From Prinia subflava (Eukaryota; Chordata; Aves; Passeriformes; Cisticolidae), in NCBI RefSeq assembly GCF_021018805.1, contig NC_086283.1:57613775-57677774 (forward strand): DNA of 64,000 bases. The letters are read 5' to 3'. Numbering within the stretch: position 1 is the stretch's first letter; each line of letters starts with the position of its first letter. Both the position numbers and the translations under genes were made by a program. Under the pieces are notes generated by a model. The model worked only from the letters and a program-made list of their open reading frames with translations, was not told where the DNA came from and made no database searches. Shown here piece by piece: positions 26,301 to 37,514 of this stretch.

Positions 26301-29300
26301 CAGGACTGACTAACAGCGATGATTACAGTTGTCATGTTTTTTTAAAGGAGAAAAGCAGATTTTTGCAGAAGTGAAGATCAGTGCAGAAGAAAGTGCCCAA
26401 AACGGCACAGTTGGTGTGCTGGCATCTGTGCACACCCCAAGTGAGACACAGCCCTCAGACAGCTGGCAAGCTACAGTACTGATGTATTCAAGTGAGGATA
26501 ACAGGACTTCATCCAACATCAGCACTGTCACAGTGAATGCCACCCACTTCCCCAAACTTAGAGGTAAACAAATATGTAGACAGCTCATGTTAAGTGATCT
26601 TTAAGACAGAATATCACCTGCAAAATCTCTACTGAGTTGCCTTTCATTGTAAGAGTGAATTAAATTTCCTAACTTCCTCTCTCATCTTTTGTGCACTCCT
26701 AAACTTTCAGAGGTATAATGGTGTTCTTCTTTGAAAGGTTCATTCCTAATGCCTACACTTTGACTCTGCCTTTAATGGCAACTGCCAAGTGCTGCCCTTT
26801 TGAAAAACTACTGATCTCAGTGTATGGACTTGGCTGGTTATTGCCAGGCATCAATTCTCTTAATGACTCCAAGACAGCCAACACAAACACACAATTGCAC
26901 AGATGATGCAGTTAGCTGACAAATGTGTGTGGCACCTGTGCAAAAGGAGAATTCCAGTTCTAGTTGTGGAAGTAATAGTTTGAAAGGTAAACTTGGCAAA
27001 TGTAAATTGTAGAGCCTCATGAGAGTGCTAGCCATGGGACTTTTCAGTGGAAGTCAGGCTCCAAAGTGCTGAAATCACTTTTGAAAAAGTAGGCTTACAC
27101 ATCTGCTAAATTTATTCTTGGTAATCTTTAAAACCAAGTAAAGAGTTTACTTTCTTTTGTTTATGTTTCTATAGAGCTGGTGTATGTGACATATTACATG
27201 GATAATAACCAAACCAATCCCTATCTGAAGTGGAAAAACCTAGGAAGCCCTGACTTTCCTTCTCCAGAGCAGTTCCAGCAAATAAGGGATGCTGAGGTAT
27301 GATTATGTGTTTGCTTGAAGTTTTGTATGGGTAAAGTGCGTGTGAAAAAGACAAGAAATCAGGCCTGTAGTTAAAATTTCCTTAGCCCACAGTCATTCAC
27401 TTTTCATATACACACAAAAATTCACTTGCAGTCGTGCAGAAAAGTGTAGCTTATACACAACTTATGCCTTTGTATTTATGTTATACAACCTCTTTGCTCT
27501 GGGACTACCCATAAAATAAGGAGGCAGAGTTGCTCCTGGGGAAGTTCTGCCTTCTCTCTGAATCTTCAGTGAGCTTTGAGACTCTTTCTGTTCTGTCTCC
27601 CCAAATAAGTCACATAGCCCTGTGTATATTACAGAATGGCCAAATTGCTGCATTAGAGAGCAAATGAAATGAATCCCCTTAATAACAGAAAACAAACATC
27701 TCCCTCAGGTGAACAGTACCCAGTGCAAATTCAGAAAACTGTGAGGGGCTCACACAAAGACCGATAGTTTTCCCTCATCCTCACTAGTGCTGAATGCACC
27801 ATAGAGTTCATCAAGGAGTAAGTGTTCTCTGAGAACTCCTCTCCTCCCTATGGATGAAAGCCATGTGGAGGTTACTTACTGTATTTGAGCATATCTGAGC
27901 AGCCTGTCACATCAGCTCCCCCTCCCATAGTTTCCCCTATGCACTGAGACTCTCAGGCTAAAAAAAGGAAATCATCTTTATTCCCTTCAGACAGTACTTG
28001 CTTTCTGACTTTGATATACAGTACTGTGTCTTTTCTTCCCAGTCACCATAACTGACTATTGCTAAGGCCTGCTGGATACTGTAGGAGACATCAGCTCTTG
28101 CTTGAAAGGGGCAGCAGCAATATTTTAGATGCTCTTGGCTGTCTGGTACAGCTTCATCCCCAGAGACCAGCTGTGTAGCTGTCATAGCTAGCAGTAGCTT
28201 GCTCTGCCTGCTAGGAAGAGATGAGGCCATGGTTTGTAAAGGCATCCATGGGAGGTTACAGAAGTGACAGATTGTGCCTAAGGGCATTTGTGATCAACCC
28301 AGTTTATAAGATGGACAAACCCCCTCTTTCCTGAAGAGCTGGAAAATAGGTGAGTATAAAGTCTCCCAGTGTGGAGAACTTTGATGACTGTAAGCATTAG
28401 CAGTACCAACTCTATAGGAAATTTAGAGTCCTAAAGTAAATACACAGGCACTTTACACTGGTTTAATAGTTGATCTTCAGGTGCTGTAATGAAAGATTTT
28501 TCACCACACTACTCTTTGGCTCTGCAGGACCCACTGGTAACAGGCCCATTCCCATTTCCTGAAGCTGGCATCCTGACACTGAAGCAAGAGTTTCCCATTC
28601 CTTCAGTCTTTCTTATCCACATCTGTGCAAGACCCAGATCAGCTCCTGATCAAGTATGTGTTGTATTTTACCATCAGACACATCAAAACTGAAACTGCTT
28701 CCTGCCTTAAATCTTAAAAAGGACCATTTGAATTAATTTTTTGTTTAAAACTCTGTGTAAGAATTAGTAAATAAACAATTCTTCTCTCTTTTGATGAGAA
28801 GACTCTCAAAGATATAATTCAAGATAAAATACTACATAGCAAGTGATAGGAGCCATCAGTGAGATGAATGGAAGTTCCCATAGTGGGAAATTAGTAATAC
28901 AATACTGAAAAGTGCAGTATCTCTTTAAAAATCACATGGCATGTGGCAAGGATTGACAGCATCTCTCCAGTTAATAATTGACAGCTAAAGCTAAAATGGA
29001 ATCATGGCTGCCATATTAGACATCTGTATCTGCCCGTTCAGTCTCACCCATATTCCTGGTGATACCCAGAGTCTCTGAAGGTCCTCTGCAAGGTTGATGA
29101 GTGGGAGACATAGGCTGCAAAAAGCTACAGAACCAAGAATTTTGTTTTTACACCTGATCTCAATGGAAGAAAATCAAAGCAAGTAATCAGTAGGGAAGGA
29201 CGAACACAGAAATTTGACCTGGTTGATTGGTTTGCAGTTTTCTTGCATGGGCTTGTGTCTTTGTACAGGTGACTGGTGTTCGTTTGATCCCTCTCACAAA

Positions 29301-31908
29301 GGGGCAGGTCATTGTACTGTGGGATGACGACTTTGTAAAGTCAAAGTAAGTAGCTTTAAAATAAAATGGATACATGTAAGTTACCAACATACAACTCCTT
29401 AAGTTTCCACAAGCCCTACAGAGTAAAACAAGTTCACAAATTAATGAATTGTTGCTCCTTGATAGATGATACAGTGCATTTGTCTGACAAAATGAACTGT
29501 AGGACCTGTGTGCACAAACTGAAGAGTAACTCTGCCTAATTTGCTGCATGATCAAAGGAATCTGCCTGTTGCTTACCAGCATTCAGTGGCATTTTTGAGG
29601 GAATTCTATTCAGCATAGCACACAGGAAGATTCATGGTAAAACTTACATTGTCAGCAGATGCCTAAGTGGGATCTTGCACATCTCTGTAGGGGATGTGAA
29701 CTGGAAGAGAAAATCTCCAGTTGCTTGCTTCAGCAAGCTGGACTCGACTGGAAGCCTTCTGTAGGTGAACTCTGAAAGGTGATCCAGTATACAACCAGAT
29801 TGCCTCAGGAAGCAGTGACTTAGCTCCTTTTCAAGCCAGTTTTCCTAGATTCTTCATTCTTGATAACCCTGATGTCTGAGTGAAAGATGCATGACATTTC
29901 GTGATGCTGCATATACCCAAAGCAGCAAGTCAGTCTAGGTGTTTTTCTGGGGGCTGTTGGAGACCTGGTTCTTCCTAATAGTGGCAATTCATGCCATCCT
30001 ACATTTGGTAGGAATGAATCAACTGAACATTCCTTATTTTTGTCCTTCCTGTTGAAATAGCCGTGCGACTAGTTCACACATTATGAGTTGTATTTACAAA
30101 CCTCTCTGGTTCTCTTTTCTAGGTGTATAAAGACATTTGAAGTGGAATTCTCATCGGATGGAAAAGCATACCAGCGGATTAATGCCAAAGACACAATATT
30201 CACTCTCTGGGTCTACAGTCCAGGTATGGCAAAAATGCCTACATTAGGTAATCTATCATGTGGTATTGCCACTCATGAGTGTGTGAACTATTGTTTAGTA
30301 ACTACTGAAGGTAAGTAACTTGCTAGTAATATACATCCCCTCACAAATAAGAGCACATCCCTTCCCTTAGGATCATATTCTCAGTAAGAGCCTTATTCTC
30401 AAGGACAAATAGTGATTGACAAGTAGTCATGAGGACATCATTAGTAGTATGCCATGGGTAATTCCGTGTCACAAAAGCCAGTGACTGAGCTACAGGCCTG
30501 GCAAGGTCCCTGAGAAGTTAAGGAGCACATTTGTAGCTGGTGTAGAGATATGCAAAAATGATAACAAAAAACCCCACAACAGAAAGCCATGACCGGACCT
30601 TGCAATAGAAGCTTACTCAGATGAAACATCCAAGTGAAGGAAGATAGTGATGTTTTATTTGGGCATTTTTTTGTTTATCTGCAGGTGGAGGGTGGTGGCT
30701 GTTGGTTTTTTGTTTATTTGCTTTTTTCTTTTTTAAGCAAATGCATTCTAGTCTGGAACACGACCATCCGACAAATACTGATAATAAGCACTGGTGAGAA
30801 CTGGGTGAAACACAGACAAACCTTGCTTTATAGTGATACTATTAAAAAGCAGTTGAGAGATGTTTTTACCACAAACAAGGGCTTATCTTACCCTGAGAAA
30901 GTTTTAACATCAGCAGTGGTTGCATGATAAAAGTTCAGAGCTATTATTCGAATGTAAGGGCTACACAAGCAAGCAAAGTCTGTAAATCATGGCTATGACA
31001 AATCCCTGAAATTATTATTCATTATTATATTAGACTATTATGTACCAATTTTGATAGTTTGTTTCAAAACCAACAGCAACAAAAAGACTATTTGAAAAAA
31101 TATCATGTCCCAGCAGTCCTTATTGCTAGGAACATCCTCCTCACCCATTATTTCTAGCATTCTTTTTTTTTTCTAGAATAAAAACATTAAAATACACATA
31201 AAAATCAATTCATTAGATAAAATACCCCCAGATTTATACTGCTTGTATATTCAAAAATTCTGCTAGGGAAAGCTCTGTTCTTTGAACTAGATCAAGGATA
31301 AAAAGCATCAGAACCACAGAAGATCAGCTCACATACCTTTAAAGTAAGTGGTGCTGCTTCCTGAGTAGAGCAGAGGGTTTTCAGTCAGCCTGCGTGCTTC
31401 TTGTTCTGCTTCTTTGTTGAACCTATCCCCACATAACCTGTTCCAAAGGCAAAATTCAGGCAGAAAAGTTGGGAAAAAAGGAAATGACTAATTGTGTGTT
31501 GCAGATGCCACAGCCTTCTTCCAAAGGAACTGCTGGGAAAGCAGTCCTGTAGCTGTACTTGCAAATCCTAGTAAGTAGAGAGGAGATCCTTGGTGAGACA
31601 AGATAAAAAAGCCAGTACTTGGCCATGAGGAATTTGTTATAATTTTTAATAAGACAGGCACAGACATACTTATGTAGGGTGCAGAACTGATTTCCCCAGC
31701 CCGTTCCTCAAACCTACATTTTACAGGGGTAGTGCCTGCTTCACATCCTCCCAGTACCACCGGTGTCCGTGTTTCACAGTGACCGTTTCTGACCTTTTCA
31801 TTTGCAGGAAGCCCAGTCTCCGGCTTTTACAGAGTGCGTGCCATTGACTACTGGGGGAAGGCAGGCCTGTCTTCTCTTCCCGTGGGGTACGTCGAGGCTT
31901 TCAAGTGA
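20884..31908 (+). CDS. IDUA: IDUA, alpha-L-iduronidase, exons 3-14 (5'-partial gene)
   Basis: Lysosomal glycoside hydrolase (family GH39) that removes terminal alpha-L-iduronic acid from dermatan and heparan sulfate. Exons: 20884-20966, 21563-21670, 22322-22417, 22978-23180, 23702-23881, 25529-25745, 26348-26563, 27175-27296, 28528-28653, 29269-29345, 30123-30223, 31808-31908. Together they give 1630 nt, 542 full codons plus a stop, with no frame break. From memory, exons 4-8 and 10-12 match the human exon lengths. The general acid/base Glu (human E182) lies in [11 protein letters not shown] and the nucleophile Glu (human E299) in IYNDEADP. Domains, by analogy with the human structure: a TIM barrel through about exon 8, then a beta-sandwich and a C-terminal fibronectin-type fold. 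The C-terminus ends EAFK, somewhat shorter than human. Human exons 1-2 (signal peptide, first ~100 residues) are not in the window. Confidence 0.97.
21563..21670 (+). CDS. IDUA: IDUA exon 4
   Basis: Acceptor TCTTTTTTAG, donor ATAG|GTAAGT, 108 nt. Encodes [20 protein letters not shown] and then a stretch ending LARRYI, part of the TIM barrel. Confidence 0.96.
22161..22193. repeat. Inverted repeat, 15-bp perfect arms, 3-nt loop
   Basis: Left arm 22161-22175 (ATTTCCCTCATTATT) and right arm 22179-22193 are exact reverse complements separated by AAA. It lies in IDUA intron 4. Confidence 0.9.
22322..22417 (+). CDS. IDUA: IDUA exon 5 with catalytic acid/base
   Basis: Acceptor CTCTCCTACAG, donor AAAG|GTGAGC, 96 nt. 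Encodes [20 protein letters not shown] followed by [12 protein letters not shown]. The GAA codon at 22372-22374 is the acid/base glutamate (human E182). The N190-equivalent sequon NVS is kept. Confidence 0.97.
22978..23180 (+). CDS. IDUA: IDUA exon 6
   Basis: Acceptor TGTACTTCAG, donor AAG|GTTAGT, 203 nt. Encodes [18 protein letters not shown], then GGPGDSF and [12 protein letters not shown]. It carries a sequon (YNGTNF) not present in human, and a cysteine-rich stretch [11 protein letters not shown]. Confidence 0.97.
23255..23361 (+). repeat. (GAT)n microsatellite, about 107 bp
   Basis: About 35 copies of a GAT trinucleotide in IDUA intron 6, interrupted once by GGTGGT near 23326-23332. It starts 75 bp after exon 6. 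A frame through it would encode poly-methionine or poly-aspartate, but it is intronic. Confidence 0.97.
23702..23881 (+). CDS. IDUA: IDUA exon 7 with catalytic nucleophile
   Basis: Acceptor TATTGTTGCAG, donor AAG|GTAACA, 180 nt. The GAA codon at 23804-23806 in IYNDEADP is the nucleophile (human E299), 35 codons into the exon exactly as in human. It ends with [15 protein letters not shown]. Confidence 0.97.
25529..25745 (+). CDS. IDUA: IDUA exon 8
   Basis: Acceptor GACTTCGCAG, donor CTAG|GTATAG, 217 nt. Encodes [30 protein letters not shown], then [20 protein letters not shown]. Sequons are NNT, NYS and NNT. Confidence 0.97.
26348..26563 (+). CDS. IDUA: IDUA exon 9
   Basis: Acceptor TTTTTTTAAAG, donor AGAG|GTAAAC, 216 nt, one codon longer than human. 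Starts GEKQIFAEV; the residue matching human W402 is phenylalanine. Four sequons are visible (NGT, NRT, NIS, NAT), an unusually dense set. Confidence 0.95.
27175..27296 (+). CDS. IDUA: IDUA exon 10
   Basis: Acceptor GTTTCTATAG, donor GAG|GTATGA, 122 nt. Encodes [20 protein letters not shown] and ends QQIRDAE. Start of the C-terminal beta region. Confidence 0.95.
28528..28653 (+). CDS. IDUA: IDUA exon 11
   Basis: Acceptor GGCTCTGCAG, donor CAA|GTATGT (no G at -1), 126 nt. Encodes [14 protein letters not shown] and then FLIHICARP, matching human VHVCARP. Confidence 0.94.
29269..29345 (+). CDS. IDUA: IDUA exon 12
   Basis: Acceptor TTTGTACAG, donor AAA|GTAAGT, 77 nt. Encodes [18 protein letters not shown], matching the human LPLTQGQLVLVW block. 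Confidence 0.95.
30123..30223 (+). CDS. IDUA: IDUA exon 13
   Basis: Acceptor TCTTTTCTAG, donor CCAG|GTATGG, 101 nt. Encodes [20 protein letters not shown] and ends WVYSPG. Confidence 0.94.
31808..31908 (+). CDS. IDUA: IDUA exon 14, end of coding sequence
   Basis: Acceptor CATTTGCAG. Encodes [19 protein letters not shown] and ends with GYVEAFK then TGA at 31906-31908. The human protein continues with a proline-rich tail after the matching YLE; here the tail is shorter. Confidence 0.94.
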
Positions 31909-32220
31909 TGATGAAGAGTGGTGCCCGGCTTGGTGTCAGAGCAGTGTATGTTCCTTGCAAATGACAACTCCCCAGAAAAATAAACTCCTCCCAGGCTGAG
32001 GAGGGCACATGGAAACGACCTGATGAAGTTACAAACCAAGTTAGAAGCAACTGCCCCATTAACTCTTCACAGCCCAAAAGCCAGCATTGTCAAACAACCA
32101 CAAATGTCAACCCAACTCCTAAGAGGGTGCTGTAGGACAGGGATTCAGCCTGGTAATTAGGAATTATGGGAATAAATATTTGTTATTCCCCATTTTTCAC
32201 TGAGCTAATGACCAGAGCAA

Positions 32221-32261
32221 GCTAAGATTTATAGAGGTCACAAACCTCTATAAATCTTAGC
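32221..32261. repeat. Perfect inverted repeat, 18-bp arms, 5-nt loop
   Basis: Left arm GCTAAGATTTATAGAGGT (32221-32238), loop CACAA, right arm 32244-32261 exactly complementary. It starts 45 bp after an AATAAA (32171-32176), 313 bp past the IDUA stop. Confidence 0.95.
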
Positions 32262-34019
32262 AGGAGCAGAGCCATTGCTTCACTGTGTGAGTGAGGATAG
32301 TAGCAGAAGCACATGGAGGACCTGTCAGAGAGTGAACTGGCTGCCCTAGCTGCCAGGCTGTCTTGACTTAAGAGTTTGATGGAAAAGTGCACAGCAACCA
32401 AACACACTTCAGAGCATGAAGTAAAGGATCTTTTATTCCCTGCTGGTTAGTCGCAGTGGGTTATTTCAGAACATTTGTCATGTCTTCAGGTGTATGAGGT
32501 TTTTCACTCTCTCACAGAGAGGTTTCCACCCAGCTCTCAGTGCTTGTGACCATTACATGGATGCCAGAGCTATTTCCTGTAGGCACAGGAAAGGGTATCA
32601 GCCCATCCTCAGAGGGAAGAAGGCACAGAAAGCCCTAGCCTCCAGATTTCCTTGCCTTTTCTCTTCTTGTTTTTGCCCAAGTCACCTGTTTGCATGTCAG
32701 CCGTCAGCTGCTGCCTCTGTGTGATGGAGGCTCTAACCCTGAAACTCCCTCTTCCCTCTCCATTTTTGTCACCTAGGCTGGTGTCCTTCAGCCCTTACAG
32801 CTAACACCTCCCCTCACAGACTGTAAGTGGCCACTCAGCTCTGCATGGTCAGGAGAAAGCTGAAACCTTTGTTAGAGCCTTTTGTGTTTTCATATGACAG
32901 GACAGCACACTCTTGAATGTAGCAGGGCCTAATTACGACACTTAGGAAATAACAAAGAACAGCTTGAGCTTCTGTACTTTGCAAAGCATGTGCACCAAAG
33001 TGTGACAGCCCTAGATCACAGGCTACATATCACCACTGGCTGTGCTTGCAGCTGCCAAACACTTTATGTAAACAGCAGAGTTCCCTGAAATTGCAGGGGT
33101 GCTGCTTTATTCTTCCCTTTTCACAACTGGCACAGTTTGAGCTGTGCCTTTAACAGGCTTGCAGAGAGAAGGATAATGCCAGTGAAAACAGCTGGAGTGT
33201 TATTCCATAAGAGGAGTGACTTTGTCACACAAACAAATCCCCTACTGCTCTCTTTGCTGACATCAGCCACCTCACCAACATAACAACAAAACCTGCATAT
33301 TTGATGAAACATTCAGGTCTCAGAAAAAAAAAAGTCCCAAGTTTGCACAGTAGGAGAGAGCTGAATTACCTTAAATACCCTCAACTTTTACAGCACAGAA
33401 AAGAAACATATGCAAAAAGTCAGTACATGTGGCCTTGTATCTCCTTACTCGCTGATTACTTGTTCATGTGCTTGTACTGAAAATTAGCCTTAGAAGATTT
33501 ATTCTGTCTCAGAATTCAGATGAAATATTTCTTGCCTCTTTTGAAGTTTTAATAAGGGGCTCTTGTCACATCCTAATCCTCCGTTTCCTTGTCCATACAG
33601 TAAGAACAGAAAAGGGCCATGGGTCCAACTGAATTGAAAACCCTCTCAATTTAAGAAAAGTTACTGAGACATTCTACTTTGATGGAGATAGTAAAAACAC
33701 ACTTTGAACTTGTGATAATTGCCCTAAGTGAAGAACCAGTGTGGACAGTTAAATAAAATGTAGCGGTTAATACATGTTGCTTTGCTAGTATGAGGTGGAA
33801 CCACAAATAAAATGATTTAGAGAAATACTAAGTATAGGGTCTTGAGAGATTGTAGTGTGTCTGAAGCAGGGGAAGATGTAGGAGCTTGAGTGGACAGTTG
33901 AGTGTGTTAGAATGTCCTACCTGAGTAGCCCTTCTGCTTTAAAATTTTCCCACCCTGGCAATCAGAATATAGCAGTTTTTATCAAAACAAGGACTATGTA
34001 CTAGTTACAGGTGTATTAC

Positions 34020-34060
34020 AAAAAGAAAAAAAAAAGAAAAAGAAAAAAAAAAAGAAAAAA
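34020..34060 (+). repeat. Purine-only A-rich tract
   Basis: About 41 nt of A broken by single G residues (AAAAAG, A-run, G and so on). A low-complexity repeat 3' of IDUA. Confidence 0.9.
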
Positions 34061-34737
34061 CATAGCTGTAGTGAATAGTATTGATTTTGTTATGCAGGGA
34101 TAAAAATGTATAGAAGTGCAAACCATGAAAAATAGAAGATTTCATCTGAAAATCTTCTTTGCTGCTATGATACAAACTCATTCCTTGAGAAATGAGCATG
34201 TATTAATGATTACAGAGAGAAGAGAAGTTGGTATTTCCAGGTATGAGTTTATTTCTAACAAAAATAAAGTTTTGAAATGGCGTTTTCTTTTTTTACCATC
34301 TAATGTATACAGAAAAACGCTATTTAGTACTTGAAACTTGAGATTTCTGTAACCATATGTTGCTGACTCTGATAGTGTTTCCAAACTTGCATGTTTAACC
34401 TCCTCTGTTACGTGTAGTCATCAGCCCCCTATTACAGTTTGAGTTTTCAGAAGTGCCAAGTATCCATAGCACCAGGTGTGAATAGCAGGTGCTTAGTAGT
34501 TCTGTAGTATCATAACCAAAGCAAGGCTGCAGAGCACTCATGTATGTCTTTTGCTGTTCATTAATCCAAATAAGAATATATAACTGCAACTGCAACATGG
34601 GGATTATTTGCCTGTGCTTCATACTAAAGCTTATGAGGCTATATAACCGTTTTGCAACTGAAAGAACCTTTCAACTGAGTATTTTACATTGTCTAATTGT
34701 GTATACGCTACATTTGTAACCATCTTTTGTGAGAGCA

Positions 34738-34743
34738 AATAAA
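34738..34743 (+). terminator. Candidate distal IDUA poly(A) signal AATAAA
   Basis: AATAAA followed within 30-60 nt by a GT-rich element. It is the last good plus-strand signal before the convergent purpurin gene. Confidence 0.45.
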
Positions 34744-34765
34744 AACGGTCTTTAATCTTTCACGT

Positions 34766-37279
34766 GAACCCTGTGATCATTGTGTTGTAGAAACTGCTTA
34801 CAACTTTTATCTCAAAAACTTAATCTTGGAAAGTAAAGACTGGTTTCAAGGATTATTGTGTTTTAACTCCAGCCAGCAACCAAGTACCACTCAGCTGCTG
34901 GCAGTGGCTACCAGCACAAGGGGTAAAAGGTAGCTTGACTCGTGGAAGCTCCAACATTACATAAAATTGAAGCATGAAGGGAACCTTACCATAAAAAATG
35001 TCAAGCTGAAGTAGAAACCTAAATGCATAGATTGACTCAGTTACCACAACCGAGGGAAAACTGTCAAACTCGAGGCAGTATCATAGTGTCTGATCTCAGG
35101 ACTTGCAGTGTCCTTGCTTGAGGAGGTTCACTGGTGTGTGAAGGACAATATCCGTGCTGGGTCCCTCCTGCTGTTGTGCAGTCAAAGTCTTTCTGCCGGC
35201 ACTAAAGGACCTTCTGAGGACAAAACAACAGTCCTTTTAATGCAAAAACAATTTTTTTATTTTGTCTTGTTAGTGGAAAGTTTGTGCAGGACAGAGATTA
35301 TTACTTGGGACCCATACACACGCTTAAAACTCAGGAATAATAGACTGCTTTTCATCGGCCAGCTCAAACAGCAGACAGAAGACGTCTGCCTCGAGATATA
35401 CCTGAGATGTTTCATGTTGAACTCAACAGAATTTCAAAGTGTAAACAGAATTTCAAAGAAGTGTAATCTCATCAGATACACTCACGACTGCCTGACCTAT
35501 CCTACCTTGTCTTTCACATTTTCTGCAGTCCTTGGAGACAAATGGATATGATGTAACTCCCATTGGTTCACTAACTTACCACATCACACAGTGAGGGCTG
35601 GCTTGTGATCCTGAAAATGGAAATATGCTCGCCCAAGCACAATTCCTGGGGCACGTGAGCTCTATGGTGTATTCAACCAGAATGGCCACTGACTTTCCAT
35701 GATCCTGCAGGCTTTGCCTCATGTGGCTGAAGAGGAATTTCACTGCCTATCTTGTCTGGACAGGCTACACCAAGCACAGTAAGAATGCACTGGGTCCTGC
35801 ATCTCTTGTTGCTACAACTCTCTTCTGCTCTGTCATACAATTAGTATAACCAGAGACGTTAAAAATGCCACTTCTGTGAGACTCATAGTATCGATCTGAC
35901 AGTTTTGGCCAAAGGCCACACTCCTTCAGCAAAAGGTTAGCATCTAATCAGTTGTTATACAAGTCCTAAGGTCACAGATTCCACCCCAATACTTCCTGCT
36001 GGGAGAAGGGTGGAAGTGGAGAACATTCAATCAATGCACTGACCTTGCACTTAGTCCAGCACAAAAGGCTGGTATTTTATTCAACACTCAGTAGTTCCCT
36101 GTCTATGTGGGGTTTTATTAGCATTGACTGCTAGTGTTCTTTTGTTTTTGTCATTAGCTTTAGGTGGTAGCTCAGGGTAGTCTTGTTCCCTGTCAGGGTA
36201 GCTTTCCCTAGACCTGAAGAGCAAGGACACCTTTGTTCAAGCTGGTTGAGAGCCTTACGAGTATTACCAGGAAATCCTGGGAAATACAAGTTTGAGACAC
36301 TTTGCTGCATCCCTGGGATAATGTCTCTGGTCCTCGAGACTGCTTCTGGTAGTTGGTTTCTATATTCTTTCTGGTTATTGTAGGTAAGATTGTGCAAGCA
36401 ACTTGCAGAAGCTGTTTAACAATGTAGTGCTCTGAAGATCTTCAGTCAACATCAGCCTTATTCCACACACCTTTTGGAAGCCTCAGGTGTAGGGGCTGTT
36501 CAGCTTGGTCTTACCTCTGTGCTTGGTAATTATAACTTGTAAAAATTTATGTAGTTGACAAACTGCAGGGTTCAACAGGATGCTGGGGTGTTCTAGACTG
36601 GTGTTTTTATTGCTAGGAAGCACAAAATGAATGTGATTTTACTAAAAGCAGTGGGAAATACATGTCAATAATGCTGACTCTGATTACGAGTTTTCCGCAT
36701 GGAGATTTCCAGACTCTTCTTTTGGTTATCTCTATTTATGAAATTCTTTCCCATAAACCCAGTCTGTTCTATACCTTTCAGTTCTATACCTTTCAGGTAC
36801 TGAAAACTGCATTATGAAAGCAGAGGGTAGCAAATTGCTGGTAGTGCCATTAGAAATGCAAGCACCCATTCATTTAAAGCAATGTCCAGTCTTACTGAAG
36901 GTAGCATCTGTTTTACTGCATTTGTGGTTCTCTCCTTGGGAACCTTGCTGCAGGTAGCTCTGCCTCTGTCATGCTCTCAAGTCCTGTTTTTGCCTGGAAC
37001 CATCTCACTGATGTGCCTGCACCCTGCCCTGTGCCATGCTGCCCTCACTTGCTGGCTGGACTTGCTCTGTGGATCCCGGACTTACCCTGTTACCATGTTT
37101 TGTCTGATGATGAGCACTGTCAGGGGACGTGCTCTTCTCACCATCCTTGCCCTGCCCTCCCTGTTCAGTGCCTCTGCTTGGAACAGCCTTGGCTGCTGTC
37201 TCGCCACTCCTCAGTGAGCATCCTCAGTCCTGATCCCCAACAGACAGGAAAGCATACAATGAAAACCAGTTCCAGAGAT
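34766..37279. other. Intergenic region between convergent IDUA and purpurin
   Basis: No supported gene. The 36940-37230 part is richer in GC and has open frames on the plus strand with no recognisable motif or splice context. A 15-bp unit is duplicated in tandem at 36766-36795. Confidence 0.7.
36766..36795 (+). repeat. 15-bp tandem duplication
   Basis: GTTCTATACCTTTCA occurs twice with no gap, a replication-slippage type duplication. Confidence 0.9.
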
Positions 37280-37297
37280 GCCTTTTTTTCAAAAACA

Positions 37298-37303
37298 TTT
37301 ATT
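37298..37303 (-). terminator. Purpurin poly(A) signal
   Basis: AATAAA on the minus strand, about 212 nt past the purpurin stop codon. The inferred transcript end is near 37280. Confidence 0.7.
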
Positions 37304-37514
37304 GACAAATGCCACATTAGGTATTCCTGTGAAAATTCAAATATCACTATTGTATTGCACACTGTTTAAAGATCCCCCAATATTTTCATGTGTTTTTTAG
37401 GAAAAACACACTATTCCATACTATGTGGTTTTTAAAATTATTATTAGTTGAGTGGCAACTTCAAGACCAAGGGGTCTGGTTTCTGTGCTTAAGGATAGGA
37501 TCAGAAGCGTATTT

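Larger units (their letters stand above)
20967..31807 (+). other. IDUA introns 3-13
   Basis: Introns: 20967-21562, 21671-22321, 22418-22977, 23181-23701, 23882-25528, 25746-26347, 26564-27174, 27297-28527, 28654-29268, 29346-30122 and 30224-31807. All are GT-AG. Contents noted: a 15-bp-arm hairpin in intron 4, a GAT microsatellite in intron 6, and small slippage duplications in introns 6 and 7. Intron 13 carries a T-rich stretch near 30660-30740. No further gene was seen on either strand. Confidence 0.9.
31909..34765 (+). other. IDUA 3' UTR and 3' flank, alternative poly(A) signals
   Basis: AATAAA occurs at 31979-31984, 32171-32176, 33752-33757 and 34738-34743. The last is followed by a GT-rich stretch (TGATCATTGTGTTGTAG), the best downstream element of the four, so the transcript may reach about 34760. 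If an early site is used the 3' UTR is short, as in human. There is no coding signal. An 18-bp hairpin lies at 32221-32261 and an A/G-only tract at 34020-34060. Confidence 0.5.

Noticed and set aside
29187..29582. 131-codon minus-strand open frame
   Set aside because: It is antisense to IDUA exon 12 and its flanks; a shadow frame.
34395..34622. Candidate small gene 3' of IDUA
   Set aside because: Lies in the possible long 3' UTR, no motif and no codon pattern.
36882..37369. Overlapping hydrophobic open frames in a GC-richer patch
   Set aside because: Two overlapping frames in the same DNA with leucine/cysteine-rich composition, no motif; likely base-composition effects.
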